Source: UBA1723 sp018066165 (GTDB lineage Bacteria; Bacteroidota; Bacteroidia; Bacteroidales; Paludibacteraceae). Taken from it: 33,206 nucleotides of DNA. Location of the stretch: contig JAGHRX010000064.1 of the NCBI GenBank assembly GCA_018066165.1, forward strand, positions 1 to 33,206. The letters run 5' to 3'. A model generated the notes under the pieces. That model was given only the letters and a program-made list of their open reading frames with translations. It ran no database searches and was not told the origin of the DNA. The translations under genes were made by a program, and so were the position numbers. Position 1 is the first letter of the stretch, and every line of letters begins with the position of its first letter. Positions 17,692 through 25,882 of the stretch are shown piece after piece.

Positions 17692-19278
17692 ATGAAATCA
17701 CTAAATACAATAGCGCTATTGGCCGGACTTACCATTGCAGGTATGGCCATAGCGGCACCTCAGGGTGGATTCAACAAGTTTGAAAACGCCACAAGAGACG
17801 ACGTGACTACAAATTACAAAGACGGTTACGTCATCGTCCGCAGCGGCGACAGCATTTATATTGGCAAGCAGACTGCCAACGGCATCGAAAACAAAGAGTT
17901 CAACAAGAGTTTGACATCTTTGAAGGCCGACGGTGCTATCAGCTATGCTAACGGAGTGGCATACTACAGTGTGGGCGGAGACATCTACGCAGCTAAGGAG
18001 AAATCGTTTGGAAAATTCAAGTGCGGCAAGAAATTGTGGATTCCAGGACTTGGCAAAGAAAGAAACGAGTTTCAGGGAAGCATGTTGGCTTACGCAAGCT
18101 GGAGATATCTTCCAAAAGACGAGGCTATAGCAAAGAATCCTTCCGTCGCACCGGATGGAAACACAATCTATTTTGCATCTAATGCAGAAGGAGCAAAGGG
18201 ATTTGATATCTGGAAAACAGAGAAGAACGAGGATGGAGAGTGGTCGCCAGCAGAACGACTTGGCAAAGAGGTGAACAGCCTTGGTAACGAGGACTTCCCT
18301 ATCCTACTTGGTGATTCTCTTCTTGCCTTCGCATCCGATCGTAAAGGATACACTTCTGTACCAGACAGCGGCATGTTCCACACATACATCAGCAAGATTG
18401 AAGATTGGAAGAGACCACAGCTATTGTCGAAATATGCTAATGAAAACAAGCAGGAGTTTGATCAGTTAATGGCAGTTAACGACAACAAGTCTGGAGAAAA
18501 TTCTACATCTGCTAACCAGCAGTCGAATAGCCAGCAGACTACAAATCAGCAGACTGCAACTCCGTCGGCAAACAATCAGATTGCGGACAACAGCTCTGCT
18601 AACCAGTCGAGCACAAACGTTCCATCTCAGACATCAGTTCCGACAGACGAAGAATTGTCCAACTTGGCATACTCTCCAGTTGTAAGCAACACAAACTCAG
18701 ACGAAAAGATTCCTTATAATCCATTCGACGACGGTAAGCCAAAAGAGGAAGTGTTCAACTACGAGGACGATATTCTTGACGAGTCGAAGTCGGAGAACGA
18801 CCGACTATTGGAATTGTTGGCAAAAGAAGAGACTGCACCAATGGAGCCAACAAAGAAGGTTTCTGTAGCTGAGCTAAACGACGTCTTCAAGAACGATCAG
18901 GAGGCAGTGGTGAAAGCATCTAAGAATGTGGTTGCGACAGCAGACAAGCGAATCTTCTATTTCGACTACGACAAAGATGTTGTGAACAATGCAGACTACG
19001 AGAAGGATTTCGAGGTAATCTTGGAGTTCATCAACTTCTACCCAAAGAACAGTTTCCTTGTGATCGGCCACACAGACGAGCGTGGATCATACGAGTATAA
19101 CGATGCTTTGAGTATGAAGCGTGCCAAGAAGATCGAGAGCATCTTGGTCAGCAAGGGAGTCAGCAGAAAGCGTCTCTTCACAATGGCATTGGGAGAGTAC
19201 AAGCCAGTATTCAAGAATGCGCAGACAGAAGAGCAGCACCAGAAAAACAGAAGAGTGGAAATCCTAATAATGGAGTAA
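17692..19278 (+). CDS. OmpA-family protein with PD40 propeller repeats (module 2)
   Basis: A 528-residue exported protein, paralogue of the OmpA/PD40 gene of module 1. The signal peptide is about residues 1-22. PD40-type motifs include PSVAPDGNTIYFASN and DFPILLGDSLLAFASDRKG. A Ser/Asn/Gln/Thr-rich low-complexity linker spans about residues 266-322, quite unlike the Pro/Val/Asp-rich linker of the module 1 protein. A conserved pre-OmpA segment (ELNDVFKNDQEAV) leads to the OmpA domain, with peptidoglycan-binding Asp462 in GHTDERG and Arg477 in LSMKRA. It follows the giant protein by 3 bases, so translational coupling is likely, and precedes the PorP-like gene. Role inferred: periplasmic anchor of the surface complex to peptidoglycan. 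Confidence 0.87.
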   Translation: MKSLNTIALLAGLTIAGMAIAAPQGGFNKFENATRDDVTTNYKDGYVIVRSGDSIYIGKQTANGIENKEFNKSLTSLKADGAISYANGVAYYSVGGDIYAAKEKSFGKFKCGKKLWIPGLGKERNEFQGSMLAYASWRYLPKDEAIAKNPSVAPDGNTIYFASNAEGAKGFDIWKTEKNEDGEWSPAERLGKEVNSLGNEDFPILLGDSLLAFASDRKGYTSVPDSGMFHTYISKIEDWKRPQLLSKYANENKQEFDQLMAVNDNKSGENSTSANQQSNSQQTTNQQTATPSANNQIADNSSANQSSTNVPSQTSVPTDEELSNLAYSPVVSNTNSDEKIPYNPFDDGKPKEEVFNYEDDILDESKSENDRLLELLAKEETAPMEPTKKVSVAELNDVFKNDQEAVVKASKNVVATADKRIFYFDYDKDVVNNADYEKDFEVILEFINFYPKNSFLVIGHTDERGSYEYNDALSMKRAKKIESILVSKGVSRKRLFTMALGEYKPVFKNAQTEEQHQKNRRVEILIME

Positions 19279-19290
19279 TACACGATTCGT

Positions 19291-19318
19291 AATGCTTAAT
19301 TCGTAATTCATAATTAAG
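19291..19318. repeat. 28-bp A+T-rich repeat, copy upstream of PorP-like gene 2
   Basis: A 27/28 match to 11435-11462 in the equivalent OmpA-PorP gap of module 1. It ends 7 bases before the start codon at 19326. It may be a dispersed repeat carried along when the module duplicated, or a retained leader element. Confidence 0.75.
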
Positions 19319-19325
19319 AAAAAAG

Positions 19326-20225
19326 ATGAAAAGAATATATATAAAATTGTTGACGGTGTTGCTCTCCATCTCAGGAGCAATGAGTGTATTCGCCCAACAG
19401 GATTTGATGGTGTCGCAGCAGATTTTCTCACGTATCAATATCAACCCAGCAGGTACAGGTAACAACAAAGGTTGTGATGCCTTCTTGCTTGGACGTTTGC
19501 AGTGGGCAGGCGTGGACAACTCACCAAAGACAGGATTGTTGAACTTCACCGCTTATAGCGAGAATGTGAAATCAAGTTTCGGTGCGACGGTGAACTACGA
19601 CAACCTTGGAGTTGGCAACAGCCAGACTAACGTACAGGCAGTCTACGCATACCATATCGACTTGAATCCAAAGTACATTCTATCACTTGGTATTTCAGCC
19701 GGTATCAACATCGGTTCATTTGATCCATTTGTTAACGTGTTGAAAGATGATTCTGAGATTGGCAAGTCTACATTCGTTAAGGATAAGACAACAGAGGTCA
19801 GCCCTGATTTCAACGCCGGAGCCGAGATAAGCAACGAGCATTGGATGGCAGGTTTCTCTTGCACTCACTTGCTAAACGACACGTCGACAACATTTGAGAA
19901 AGGACGCCACTTCTACATATACGGAAGAGGATTCTTCAACATCACACAGAGTTTTGACTTGGCTCCATTGTTCTCATACATGCACAAGCACAACACCAAC
20001 ACAACAGAGATTGGATGCCAGGCATTCTTCAAGAAGACATTCTGGGGAGGTGTGGCATGGAAGCCAGACATGAACAGATTCTCAGAGATGCAGATGATGA
20101 GCGTCACACTTGGTTTCGAGTGGGCTAACCGTTTCCGCTTCGGTTACAGCTACGACATGAACTTTGGAAAGTACAACAATCTTCCATCGAACACTCATGA
20201 AATCATGCTAAGTGCCCACTTCTAA
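19326..20225 (+). CDS. PorP/SprF-family T9SS outer-membrane protein (module 2)
   Basis: A 299-residue beta-barrel of the PorP/SprF family, clearly paralogous to the protein at 11469. The signal peptide is residues 1-23 (VFA-Q). The N-terminal family block QQDLMVSQQIFSRINI, the central YAYHIDLNPKYIL and the terminal strand HEIMLSAHF are all shared. Divergence is greatest in the likely loop regions (for example FVNVLKDDSEIGKS), which may reflect pairing with a different giant substrate. It ends module 2 and is followed by a strong terminator. By analogy with SprF it would serve export or attachment of the type-B substrate encoded at 12556. Confidence 0.9.
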   Translation: MKRIYIKLLTVLLSISGAMSVFAQQDLMVSQQIFSRININPAGTGNNKGCDAFLLGRLQWAGVDNSPKTGLLNFTAYSENVKSSFGATVNYDNLGVGNSQTNVQAVYAYHIDLNPKYILSLGISAGINIGSFDPFVNVLKDDSEIGKSTFVKDKTTEVSPDFNAGAEISNEHWMAGFSCTHLLNDTSTTFEKGRHFYIYGRGFFNITQSFDLAPLFSYMHKHNTNTTEIGCQAFFKKTFWGGVAWKPDMNRFSEMQMMSVTLGFEWANRFRFGYSYDMNFGKYNNLPSNTHEIMLSAHF

Positions 20226-20253
20226 ACTCAATAAAATTTAGAATTAAGAATTC

Positions 20254-20288
20254 AAGGGAATGACCTCAAATAAGGTCATTCCCTTTTT
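20254..20288 (+). terminator. Rho-independent terminator of module 2
   Basis: A perfect 13-bp stem, AAGGGAATGACCT (20254-20266) / AGGTCATTCCCTT (20273-20285), with a 6-base loop and a T-run to 20288. It lies 28 bases after the PorP-like stop. Confidence 0.92.
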
Positions 20289-20399
20289 GCATATTTATGA
20301 ATCTTTATCTTCCACAACATACACTTTTGAAAAATCATACGCAAAATTTGATATAAATCTTATTAAATGTTAAACTCGCAGACATTAATGCATGCATAA

Positions 20400-22010
20400 A
20401 TGAAACGACATATAGAATTATTGTTTTTTGTTGCAGTCATCGCCGTGTTGGCAGTGGTCTGCTTTCTTATGCCTAAAGATGGAATACACTTACCATCTTT
20501 CTCTTCTGAGGAAAACGACTCAACAGGAGTGAACAAGGGTTTGACTCTTCGATTCCCGTCTATCACGGAAGTTCTTACTCCAGCGGACAAATCAAGAATT
20601 TCAATCGATGGTCTTTTGGCAGACCGTGAGAACAGTATGAAAATGCAGACGTTGCCCGACTCTGTGATTGAGGCCCGTCGTAAACTTATGCAGGCTGCGG
20701 ATTCAATGCGTGTACGCGACTCATTGCTTCTTGCTGACACAATCAATTTCTACAAGACATTCTTTACAGAGAATCCGTCAAGATTCTATCTTCCAGATTC
20801 GTCTGACGTATCGTATATCACCGATATGATCGCAACTCTACGCAAGGAGGCTCGCAAAGGCATTGTTCATATCGCTCACTACGGAGATTCGCAGATTGAG
20901 GGAGACCGTATCACAAGCTCTATCCGCTACGGTTTGCAGGATAAGTTTGGCGGTGAAGGTCTTGGAATCATCCCTACCCTACAGATGATCCCGTCGATCA
21001 CAGTTCAGGAATCAATCACTGATAGTATAAGCCGTTTCTTGGTCGACGGTACACTTGTCCAGAAGACAGACCACAAGCGTTATGGAGCGCTTGGCCAGTT
21101 ATCTGAACTTAATGGCAAGACGACAATCACAATCAACAGTTTGGCTACTAAGCACAAGTCATTCAACAAGATACGTCTTTTCTACTCCACTCGTAAAAAA
21201 GGGTTAACAGCGACGTTGACTGCTGACACTTTCGTATACCGAGCTGAAGATGAGCCAGAAAAGAAGTATGGAATGATGGAATGGGATCTGCCTAAAAACA
21301 TCTCGTCTTTCAAAATCAAACTTGAAGGAAGCGCGGAGCTATATGGGTTCTGCTTATCAGGAGAAAAAGGTGTGGCAGTGACAAATATCGGACTACGTGG
21401 AAGTTCGGGTACATTCTTCACTCGTATCGACGCGAAGTCTTTCAAATACATGCATGACGCGCTCAACACTCGTCTTGTAATCATGGAATTCGGTGGAAAT
21501 GCCACTCCTTATATGAATACAGACAAAAAGATCGAAGGCTACTACAATTCAATGGATGCACAGATCAAGTTTGTGAAGCAGCAACTTCCAAAGGCTAAAA
21601 TCATCCTTATCGGACCTGCCGACATGGCAGAGACTGTCGACGGAAAGCTCCAGACTTACCGTAATCTTGAGAAGACGGTGGATTTGATGCAGAGAGTTGC
21701 TAAAGATAATGGCGTGGCATTCTGGAACATGTATGGTGTGATGGGAGGAAAAAACTCTATCATCAGTTGGGTATCCAACAAACCAGCTCTTGCGGCAAGC
21801 GACTACATCCACTTCTCTCGTAAGGGAGCGGAAAGAATCGCCCACCTATTCTTGGAAAGTTTGAATGTCTACGACAATTATTCATCTTTCCAGTCATCTC
21901 TTGACAAAAAGAAGAAAGAACAATCGAAAAACAGAAAGAAAAAACTAAAGGAAATGTCGGCTAAAATTCCAGTAGACAAGACATTTGCCGATTCAATTTC
22001 AAAAAGATAA
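20400..22010 (+). CDS. Membrane-anchored SGNH/GDSL-hydrolase-like protein 1
   Basis: A 536-residue protein with an N-terminal membrane anchor or uncleaved signal (about residues 6-24), a helical spacer and an SGNH-type domain. Block I is HYGDSQIEGDR, with the likely nucleophile Ser164 after Gly162-Asp163; a GN block appears in EFGGNATPY, and the catalytic Asp468/His471 pair in SDYIHFSRKGAERIA. The C-terminus is very lysine-rich (about 500-525). Its partners are a second SGNH-like protein 18 bases downstream and an MBOAT acyltransferase, as in alginate or peptidoglycan O-acetylation systems (AlgI/AlgJ/AlgX, PatA/PatB). The likely role is periplasmic transfer of an acetyl group to a polysaccharide; the acceptor is unknown. 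Confidence 0.8.
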   Translation: MKRHIELLFFVAVIAVLAVVCFLMPKDGIHLPSFSSEENDSTGVNKGLTLRFPSITEVLTPADKSRISIDGLLADRENSMKMQTLPDSVIEARRKLMQAADSMRVRDSLLLADTINFYKTFFTENPSRFYLPDSSDVSYITDMIATLRKEARKGIVHIAHYGDSQIEGDRITSSIRYGLQDKFGGEGLGIIPTLQMIPSITVQESITDSISRFLVDGTLVQKTDHKRYGALGQLSELNGKTTITINSLATKHKSFNKIRLFYSTRKKGLTATLTADTFVYRAEDEPEKKYGMMEWDLPKNISSFKIKLEGSAELYGFCLSGEKGVAVTNIGLRGSSGTFFTRIDAKSFKYMHDALNTRLVIMEFGGNATPYMNTDKKIEGYYNSMDAQIKFVKQQLPKAKIILIGPADMAETVDGKLQTYRNLEKTVDLMQRVAKDNGVAFWNMYGVMGGKNSIISWVSNKPALAASDYIHFSRKGAERIAHLFLESLNVYDNYSSFQSSLDKKKKEQSKNRKKKLKEMSAKIPVDKTFADSISKR

Positions 22011-22028
22011 GCGAAACGAAGACTTAAA

Positions 22029-23273
22029 ATGAAGGCGATCAAATCAATTATAGTGTTGTTGACGTTGCTGAGCGCGACATTCGCGTCGGCACAGGGCTTC
22101 TTCAAACAGATTCCAAGAAGCTACGATTTTATCCAATACGACAAGAATAAATTGGAGTTTCCTGGCGACACGGGAACAATGTGCAACTTCTACGACAAAC
22201 TCGACAGCATCGTGCTTTGCCGTGAAGGAAAAGTGAACATTCTACATATCGGAGGCAGCCACGTCCAGGCGGATGTCTTCTCCAACCGTATACGACGCAA
22301 TCTCGACTCTTTGAACTTGGATTTCAAGAGTTCTCGCGGACTTGTGTTCCCATTCAAGATTGCCGGCACAAACAATCCGCCTAACTACAATGTGACCTAT
22401 ACAGGAAAATGGGTTTCAAGCCGAATCTTGAAACGTCACGATAATATCGAGCTTGGATTGATGGGTATTGCCGTGCAGACAAATTCTGCCGACGCATCTA
22501 TGAACATCAGTCTAAACAGAGACGCCACTACACGCTGGGAGTGTACTGATTTGAAACTTATCGGCTATTCCGACAGTGCATTTTCATATCCGGTGATCAT
22601 CAATCCTGCAGACAGTTCGAAGATCTACAGCATCTATAATGTGTTGGACGACGTGTACGAATTCTCATTCGATACACCAATCGACTCCTTTACAATCGCA
22701 TTCGAGCAGACAGACTCAGTGTTCCACCCATTCACATTGTCTGGAATCTTGGCAGAGAACAACAGCCATGGAATCACATATAATTCCGTCGGCATCAACG
22801 GAGCCAGCGTCATGAGTTGGCTAAAATGTGAGAATTTCCAGAAGGAATTGCCGCTTGTACGTCCCGACCTTGTGATTTTCGGAATCGGAATCAACGACGC
22901 TGTACCTAAAAACTTCAGCGGTGCTAAGTTCTTGGAAAACTACAGCAAGTTGATTGAAAAGATTCAGGAAATCTCGCCTAACTGTGCGTTTATATTCATC
23001 ACCAACAACGACTCTTACCGTCGTTCGAAGGGGCAATACAGCGTCAACACAAACGGACAGATTGTGGAGGAAGTTTTCTTTGAGTTAGCTAAGAAATATA
23101 ACGGTGCCGTGTGGGACCAGTTTGCAATTATGGGAGGTTTGAAATCAATGAAGCAGTGGGAGAATGCAGGATTAGCCCGCAAGGACAAAATCCACTTCAC
23201 GCCAAAGGGATACACTCTACTTGGCGACCTATTCTACAACGCATTGATTCAAAGCTATTTAAATTACAAATGA
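22029..23273 (+). CDS. Exported SGNH-hydrolase-like protein 2
   Basis: A 414-residue protein with a cleavable-looking signal peptide (residues 1-23, ending ASA-Q). The SGNH domain has HIGGSHVQAD at block I, where Ser77 is kept but the usual Asp of GDS is Gly. The oxyanion blocks are recognisable as INGASV and FGIGINDAV, and the catalytic pair is Asp386/His389 in DKIHFTPKGY. It overlaps no gene and its stop is 1 base before the MBOAT start, which suggests translational coupling. The retained Ser, Asn, Asp and His mean it may still be active despite the GDS change. It probably works with SGNH protein 1 and the MBOAT protein in surface O-acylation. Confidence 0.8.
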   Translation: MKAIKSIIVLLTLLSATFASAQGFFKQIPRSYDFIQYDKNKLEFPGDTGTMCNFYDKLDSIVLCREGKVNILHIGGSHVQADVFSNRIRRNLDSLNLDFKSSRGLVFPFKIAGTNNPPNYNVTYTGKWVSSRILKRHDNIELGLMGIAVQTNSADASMNISLNRDATTRWECTDLKLIGYSDSAFSYPVIINPADSSKIYSIYNVLDDVYEFSFDTPIDSFTIAFEQTDSVFHPFTLSGILAENNSHGITYNSVGINGASVMSWLKCENFQKELPLVRPDLVIFGIGINDAVPKNFSGAKFLENYSKLIEKIQEISPNCAFIFITNNDSYRRSKGQYSVNTNGQIVEEVFFELAKKYNGAVWDQFAIMGGLKSMKQWENAGLARKDKIHFTPKGYTLLGDLFYNALIQSYLNYK

Positions 23274-23274
23274 T

Positions 23275-25134
23275 ATGTTCAGTACAATATTAGATTTTCT
23301 AAAAGAGATATTTGCATTCGACGAGGGAAGTCCGCTATTGTTCACACAATTTTATTTTTGGGCTTTCTTCACGATAGTCTTTGCTGTGTTTGCGGCAATA
23401 GGAAGAAGCAAGGTGTTGCTAAGAAACACCTTCCTATTCTTCGTCAGCGTATTCTTCTATTATAAGACGAGCGGAATCTTCACATTGATTCTACTCTTTG
23501 CAACTGTGTTCAACTACTTCGGTGGTATGATCATAAACAGTTGTCATAACAAGACAGAAAAGAATCTTCATCTTGTATTTGGCTTGATAGTCAACCTTGC
23601 CACACTATGCTACTTCAAATACGCATATTTCTTGGTGGATATGACCAATAACCTGCTAGGCACATCATTCAAAGTGGTTGACGCGTTTGCTATATTTGGA
23701 AATAATATGGCTGGATCAAACATGTTCGACACAGAGAATATTCTTTTGCCAGTGGGAATCTCATTCTTCACATTCCAGAGTATCAGCTATATCATGGATA
23801 TCTATAGAAAGAGAATCGAACCAGTACGCAACATCTTCGATTTCGGTTTCTATTTGACATTCTTCCCACAGCTTGTGGCTGGACCAATCGTGAGAGCCAA
23901 CACATTCATTCCACAGCTCTACACCCCATTCTTCCTTGGCAGACGTCAGTTTGGAATCGCAATATTCTGGATATTGAACGGTTTTGCTAAGAAGATTATC
24001 CTCAGCGACTACATCGCGGTCAATTTCGTCGACCGTGTATTTGAAAACCCTACAATGTATAGCGGACCAGAAAATCTGTTCGCACTGTTCGCCTACTCAC
24101 TACAGGTATATGCCGACTTCAGTGGATACACAGATATCGCTATCGGCGTCGCCATGCTAATGGGATTCTATTTGCCACAAAACTTCAACTCTCCATACAA
24201 GGCTCCAAATGCAGGAAACTTCTGGAAGCGTTGGCATATATCACTTTCAAAGTGGCTACAGGATTACCTATATATTCCACTTGGAGGAAACAGAAACGCG
24301 TCGTTCGGAACATACTCCGTTATCTTCACAATCGCGGCTATCGGTGTGATCTTGAGTGGAAGTTTCTGGATCGCCATCATCTTGGGATCAATCACGGCCT
24401 ACTTCACGATCAGAGCATACATGTCTCCAGACAATAAGAAAGAGATCACATCCAATTTGAACCGACTCAACACCATGCTACTTGGAGGAATCTGGCACGG
24501 TGCCAGCTGGAACTTCATGATTTGGGGTGGATTGAACGGCGTCGGAATGCTCGTCTACAATTTCTGGAAAAAGAGAAACATCTATAAGAAGACATTAGCA
24601 GTCATGATTGTGACATTCATATTCGGAGTGTTAGTCTTCCTATACGACTTGCCAGTATTCCGAATGGGATTTGTATGGATTGGCACAATCTTCGTCGGCA
24701 CATTCATCCGCATGGTCTACAACCTATGTGGAGGCAAATGGAAATTCAAAGCATTGGAATATTCATGGGCGGTGTTGCAGACATTCGTGTTCATCACCTT
24801 CACCCGACTATTCTTCCGTTCAGGTTCCAACCTTGATCCTGCGGAAGCCAACCAGGTAGCGTGGTACACAGCCAAGAACATGGTCAACCAGATCGGAGGC
24901 AAATGGGATCTTTCTTTGATTCCGTCGATGGCAGACGCATATAAGAACATCATCATCTTGTTCGTACTAGGAATGATCATTCACTGGCTTCCAGAGAGAT
25001 TCAAGCGACGCTACAGACTATGGTTTGCGTTGCAGCCACTTGGAGTGATGGTGATCACAACATGTATTATAGTGTTTGTAGTGTACCAGTTTATGACTGC
25101 CGACCTACAGAAATTCATCTACTTCCAGTTCTAA
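23275..25134 (+). CDS. MBOAT-family O-acyltransferase (AlgI/DltB-like)
   Basis: A 619-residue polytopic membrane protein with roughly eleven or more transmembrane segments. It carries the MBOAT signatures: the block FWKRWHISLSKWLQDYLYIP followed by GGNR, and the catalytic His408 in GGIWHGASWNF. This family moves acyl groups, usually acetyl, from cytoplasmic donors across the membrane to extracytoplasmic polymers or partner SGNH proteins. The length fits Bacteroidota AlgI-like members that carry extra C-terminal helices. It is tightly linked to the two preceding SGNH genes (1-base spacing), which gives the usual transmembrane plus periplasmic transferase arrangement. The polymer being modified is not evident; no capsule or LPS genes lie in the window. 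Confidence 0.9.
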   Translation: MFSTILDFLKEIFAFDEGSPLLFTQFYFWAFFTIVFAVFAAIGRSKVLLRNTFLFFVSVFFYYKTSGIFTLILLFATVFNYFGGMIINSCHNKTEKNLHLVFGLIVNLATLCYFKYAYFLVDMTNNLLGTSFKVVDAFAIFGNNMAGSNMFDTENILLPVGISFFTFQSISYIMDIYRKRIEPVRNIFDFGFYLTFFPQLVAGPIVRANTFIPQLYTPFFLGRRQFGIAIFWILNGFAKKIILSDYIAVNFVDRVFENPTMYSGPENLFALFAYSLQVYADFSGYTDIAIGVAMLMGFYLPQNFNSPYKAPNAGNFWKRWHISLSKWLQDYLYIPLGGNRNASFGTYSVIFTIAAIGVILSGSFWIAIILGSITAYFTIRAYMSPDNKKEITSNLNRLNTMLLGGIWHGASWNFMIWGGLNGVGMLVYNFWKKRNIYKKTLAVMIVTFIFGVLVFLYDLPVFRMGFVWIGTIFVGTFIRMVYNLCGGKWKFKALEYSWAVLQTFVFITFTRLFFRSGSNLDPAEANQVAWYTAKNMVNQIGGKWDLSLIPSMADAYKNIIILFVLGMIIHWLPERFKRRYRLWFALQPLGVMVITTCIIVFVVYQFMTADLQKFIYFQF

Positions 25135-25165
25135 CGAAGACGAAAACGAAGACGAAGACGAAAAA
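25134..25165. repeat. Short tandem (GAAGAC / GAAAAC) tract before ispF
   Basis: The gap between the MBOAT stop and ispF consists largely of tandem CGAAGA/CGAAAA hexamer-like units, about five copies. It is a purine-rich low-complexity tract with no hairpin, close to the ispF start, so it could affect translation initiation or be prone to slippage. Confidence 0.6.
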
Positions 25166-25179
25166 CAAAAGATACAGCT

Positions 25180-25659
25180 ATGAAAATGAAAGTTGGAATC
25201 GGCTATGATGTGCATCAGTTTGCCGACGACAGAGAATTATGGATTGGAGGAATTAAGATTCCTCACACAAGAGGATTGCTTGGACATTCAGATGCCGACG
25301 TACTTCTTCACGCCATCTGCGACGCAATGTTGGGAGCAGCTCACTTGAAAGACATCGGCACACATTTCCCAGACAACGATGCCTCATTCAAGAATATCGA
25401 CAGCAAAATTTTGTTGAAGAAGACAGCGGAGTTGGTAGCGTCGAAAGGATATAGAATCGAGAACGTCGATTCGATCATCTGTGCTCAGGAGCCAAAGATG
25501 AAGCCATACATCGATGATATGCAGAAGACCATTGCGTCGGTTTTAGGAATAGACGAGGAAGACGCAAGTGTGAAGGCAACCACTACAGAGAAGCTAGGAT
25601 TCGTTGGCAAGAAAGAGGGAATTGCAGCCCACGCCGTAGTCTTGCTTTCTAAAGACTAA
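25180..25659 (+). CDS. ispF: 2-C-methyl-D-erythritol 2,4-cyclodiphosphate synthase
   Basis: A 159-residue cytoplasmic enzyme of the MEP isoprenoid pathway; it cyclises CDP-methylerythritol 2-phosphate to MEcPP with loss of CMP. The N-terminal GYDVHQF provides zinc ligands Asp10 and His12, and His44 lies in SDADVLLHAICDAMLG. DIGTHFPDND and the C-terminal ATTTEKLGFVGKKEGIAAHAV are classic IspF motifs. Length matches the family. An in-frame ATG at 25186 is an alternative start two codons in. It follows the acylation genes by 45 bases and may share their transcript; no functional link is implied. Confidence 0.97.
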   Translation: MKMKVGIGYDVHQFADDRELWIGGIKIPHTRGLLGHSDADVLLHAICDAMLGAAHLKDIGTHFPDNDASFKNIDSKILLKKTAELVASKGYRIENVDSIICAQEPKMKPYIDDMQKTIASVLGIDEEDASVKATTTEKLGFVGKKEGIAAHAVVLLSKD

Positions 25660-25882
25660 GCTCCTAATTTTTCCTTGTTGACAAGCCCAATTATAAGGCA
25701 AAAAGGCAAGAAAAGTAGATTTTACAGCACTAATAGTGTAAATATTCGTTAAAATTCGTGGTCAAACTATGTTTTTTTTATAAATTGCACCCGATTTTGT
25801 GGATAATAGGTAAACGAAGTCGAAAAAAGGACTAAAAGAAAAATAAATAATAAAAAAAATAACAAAAAATTTCAGAAGACAA

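Noticed and set aside
25134..25165. Possible CRISPR-like repeats
   Set aside because: Units are about 6 bases and contiguous, with no spacers and no cas genes nearby.
25660..25882. Promoter, small gene or riboswitch upstream of exbB
   Set aside because: Only one-mismatch -7 boxes and a tiny CTTG/CAAG hairpin are visible; no supported structure or open frame.
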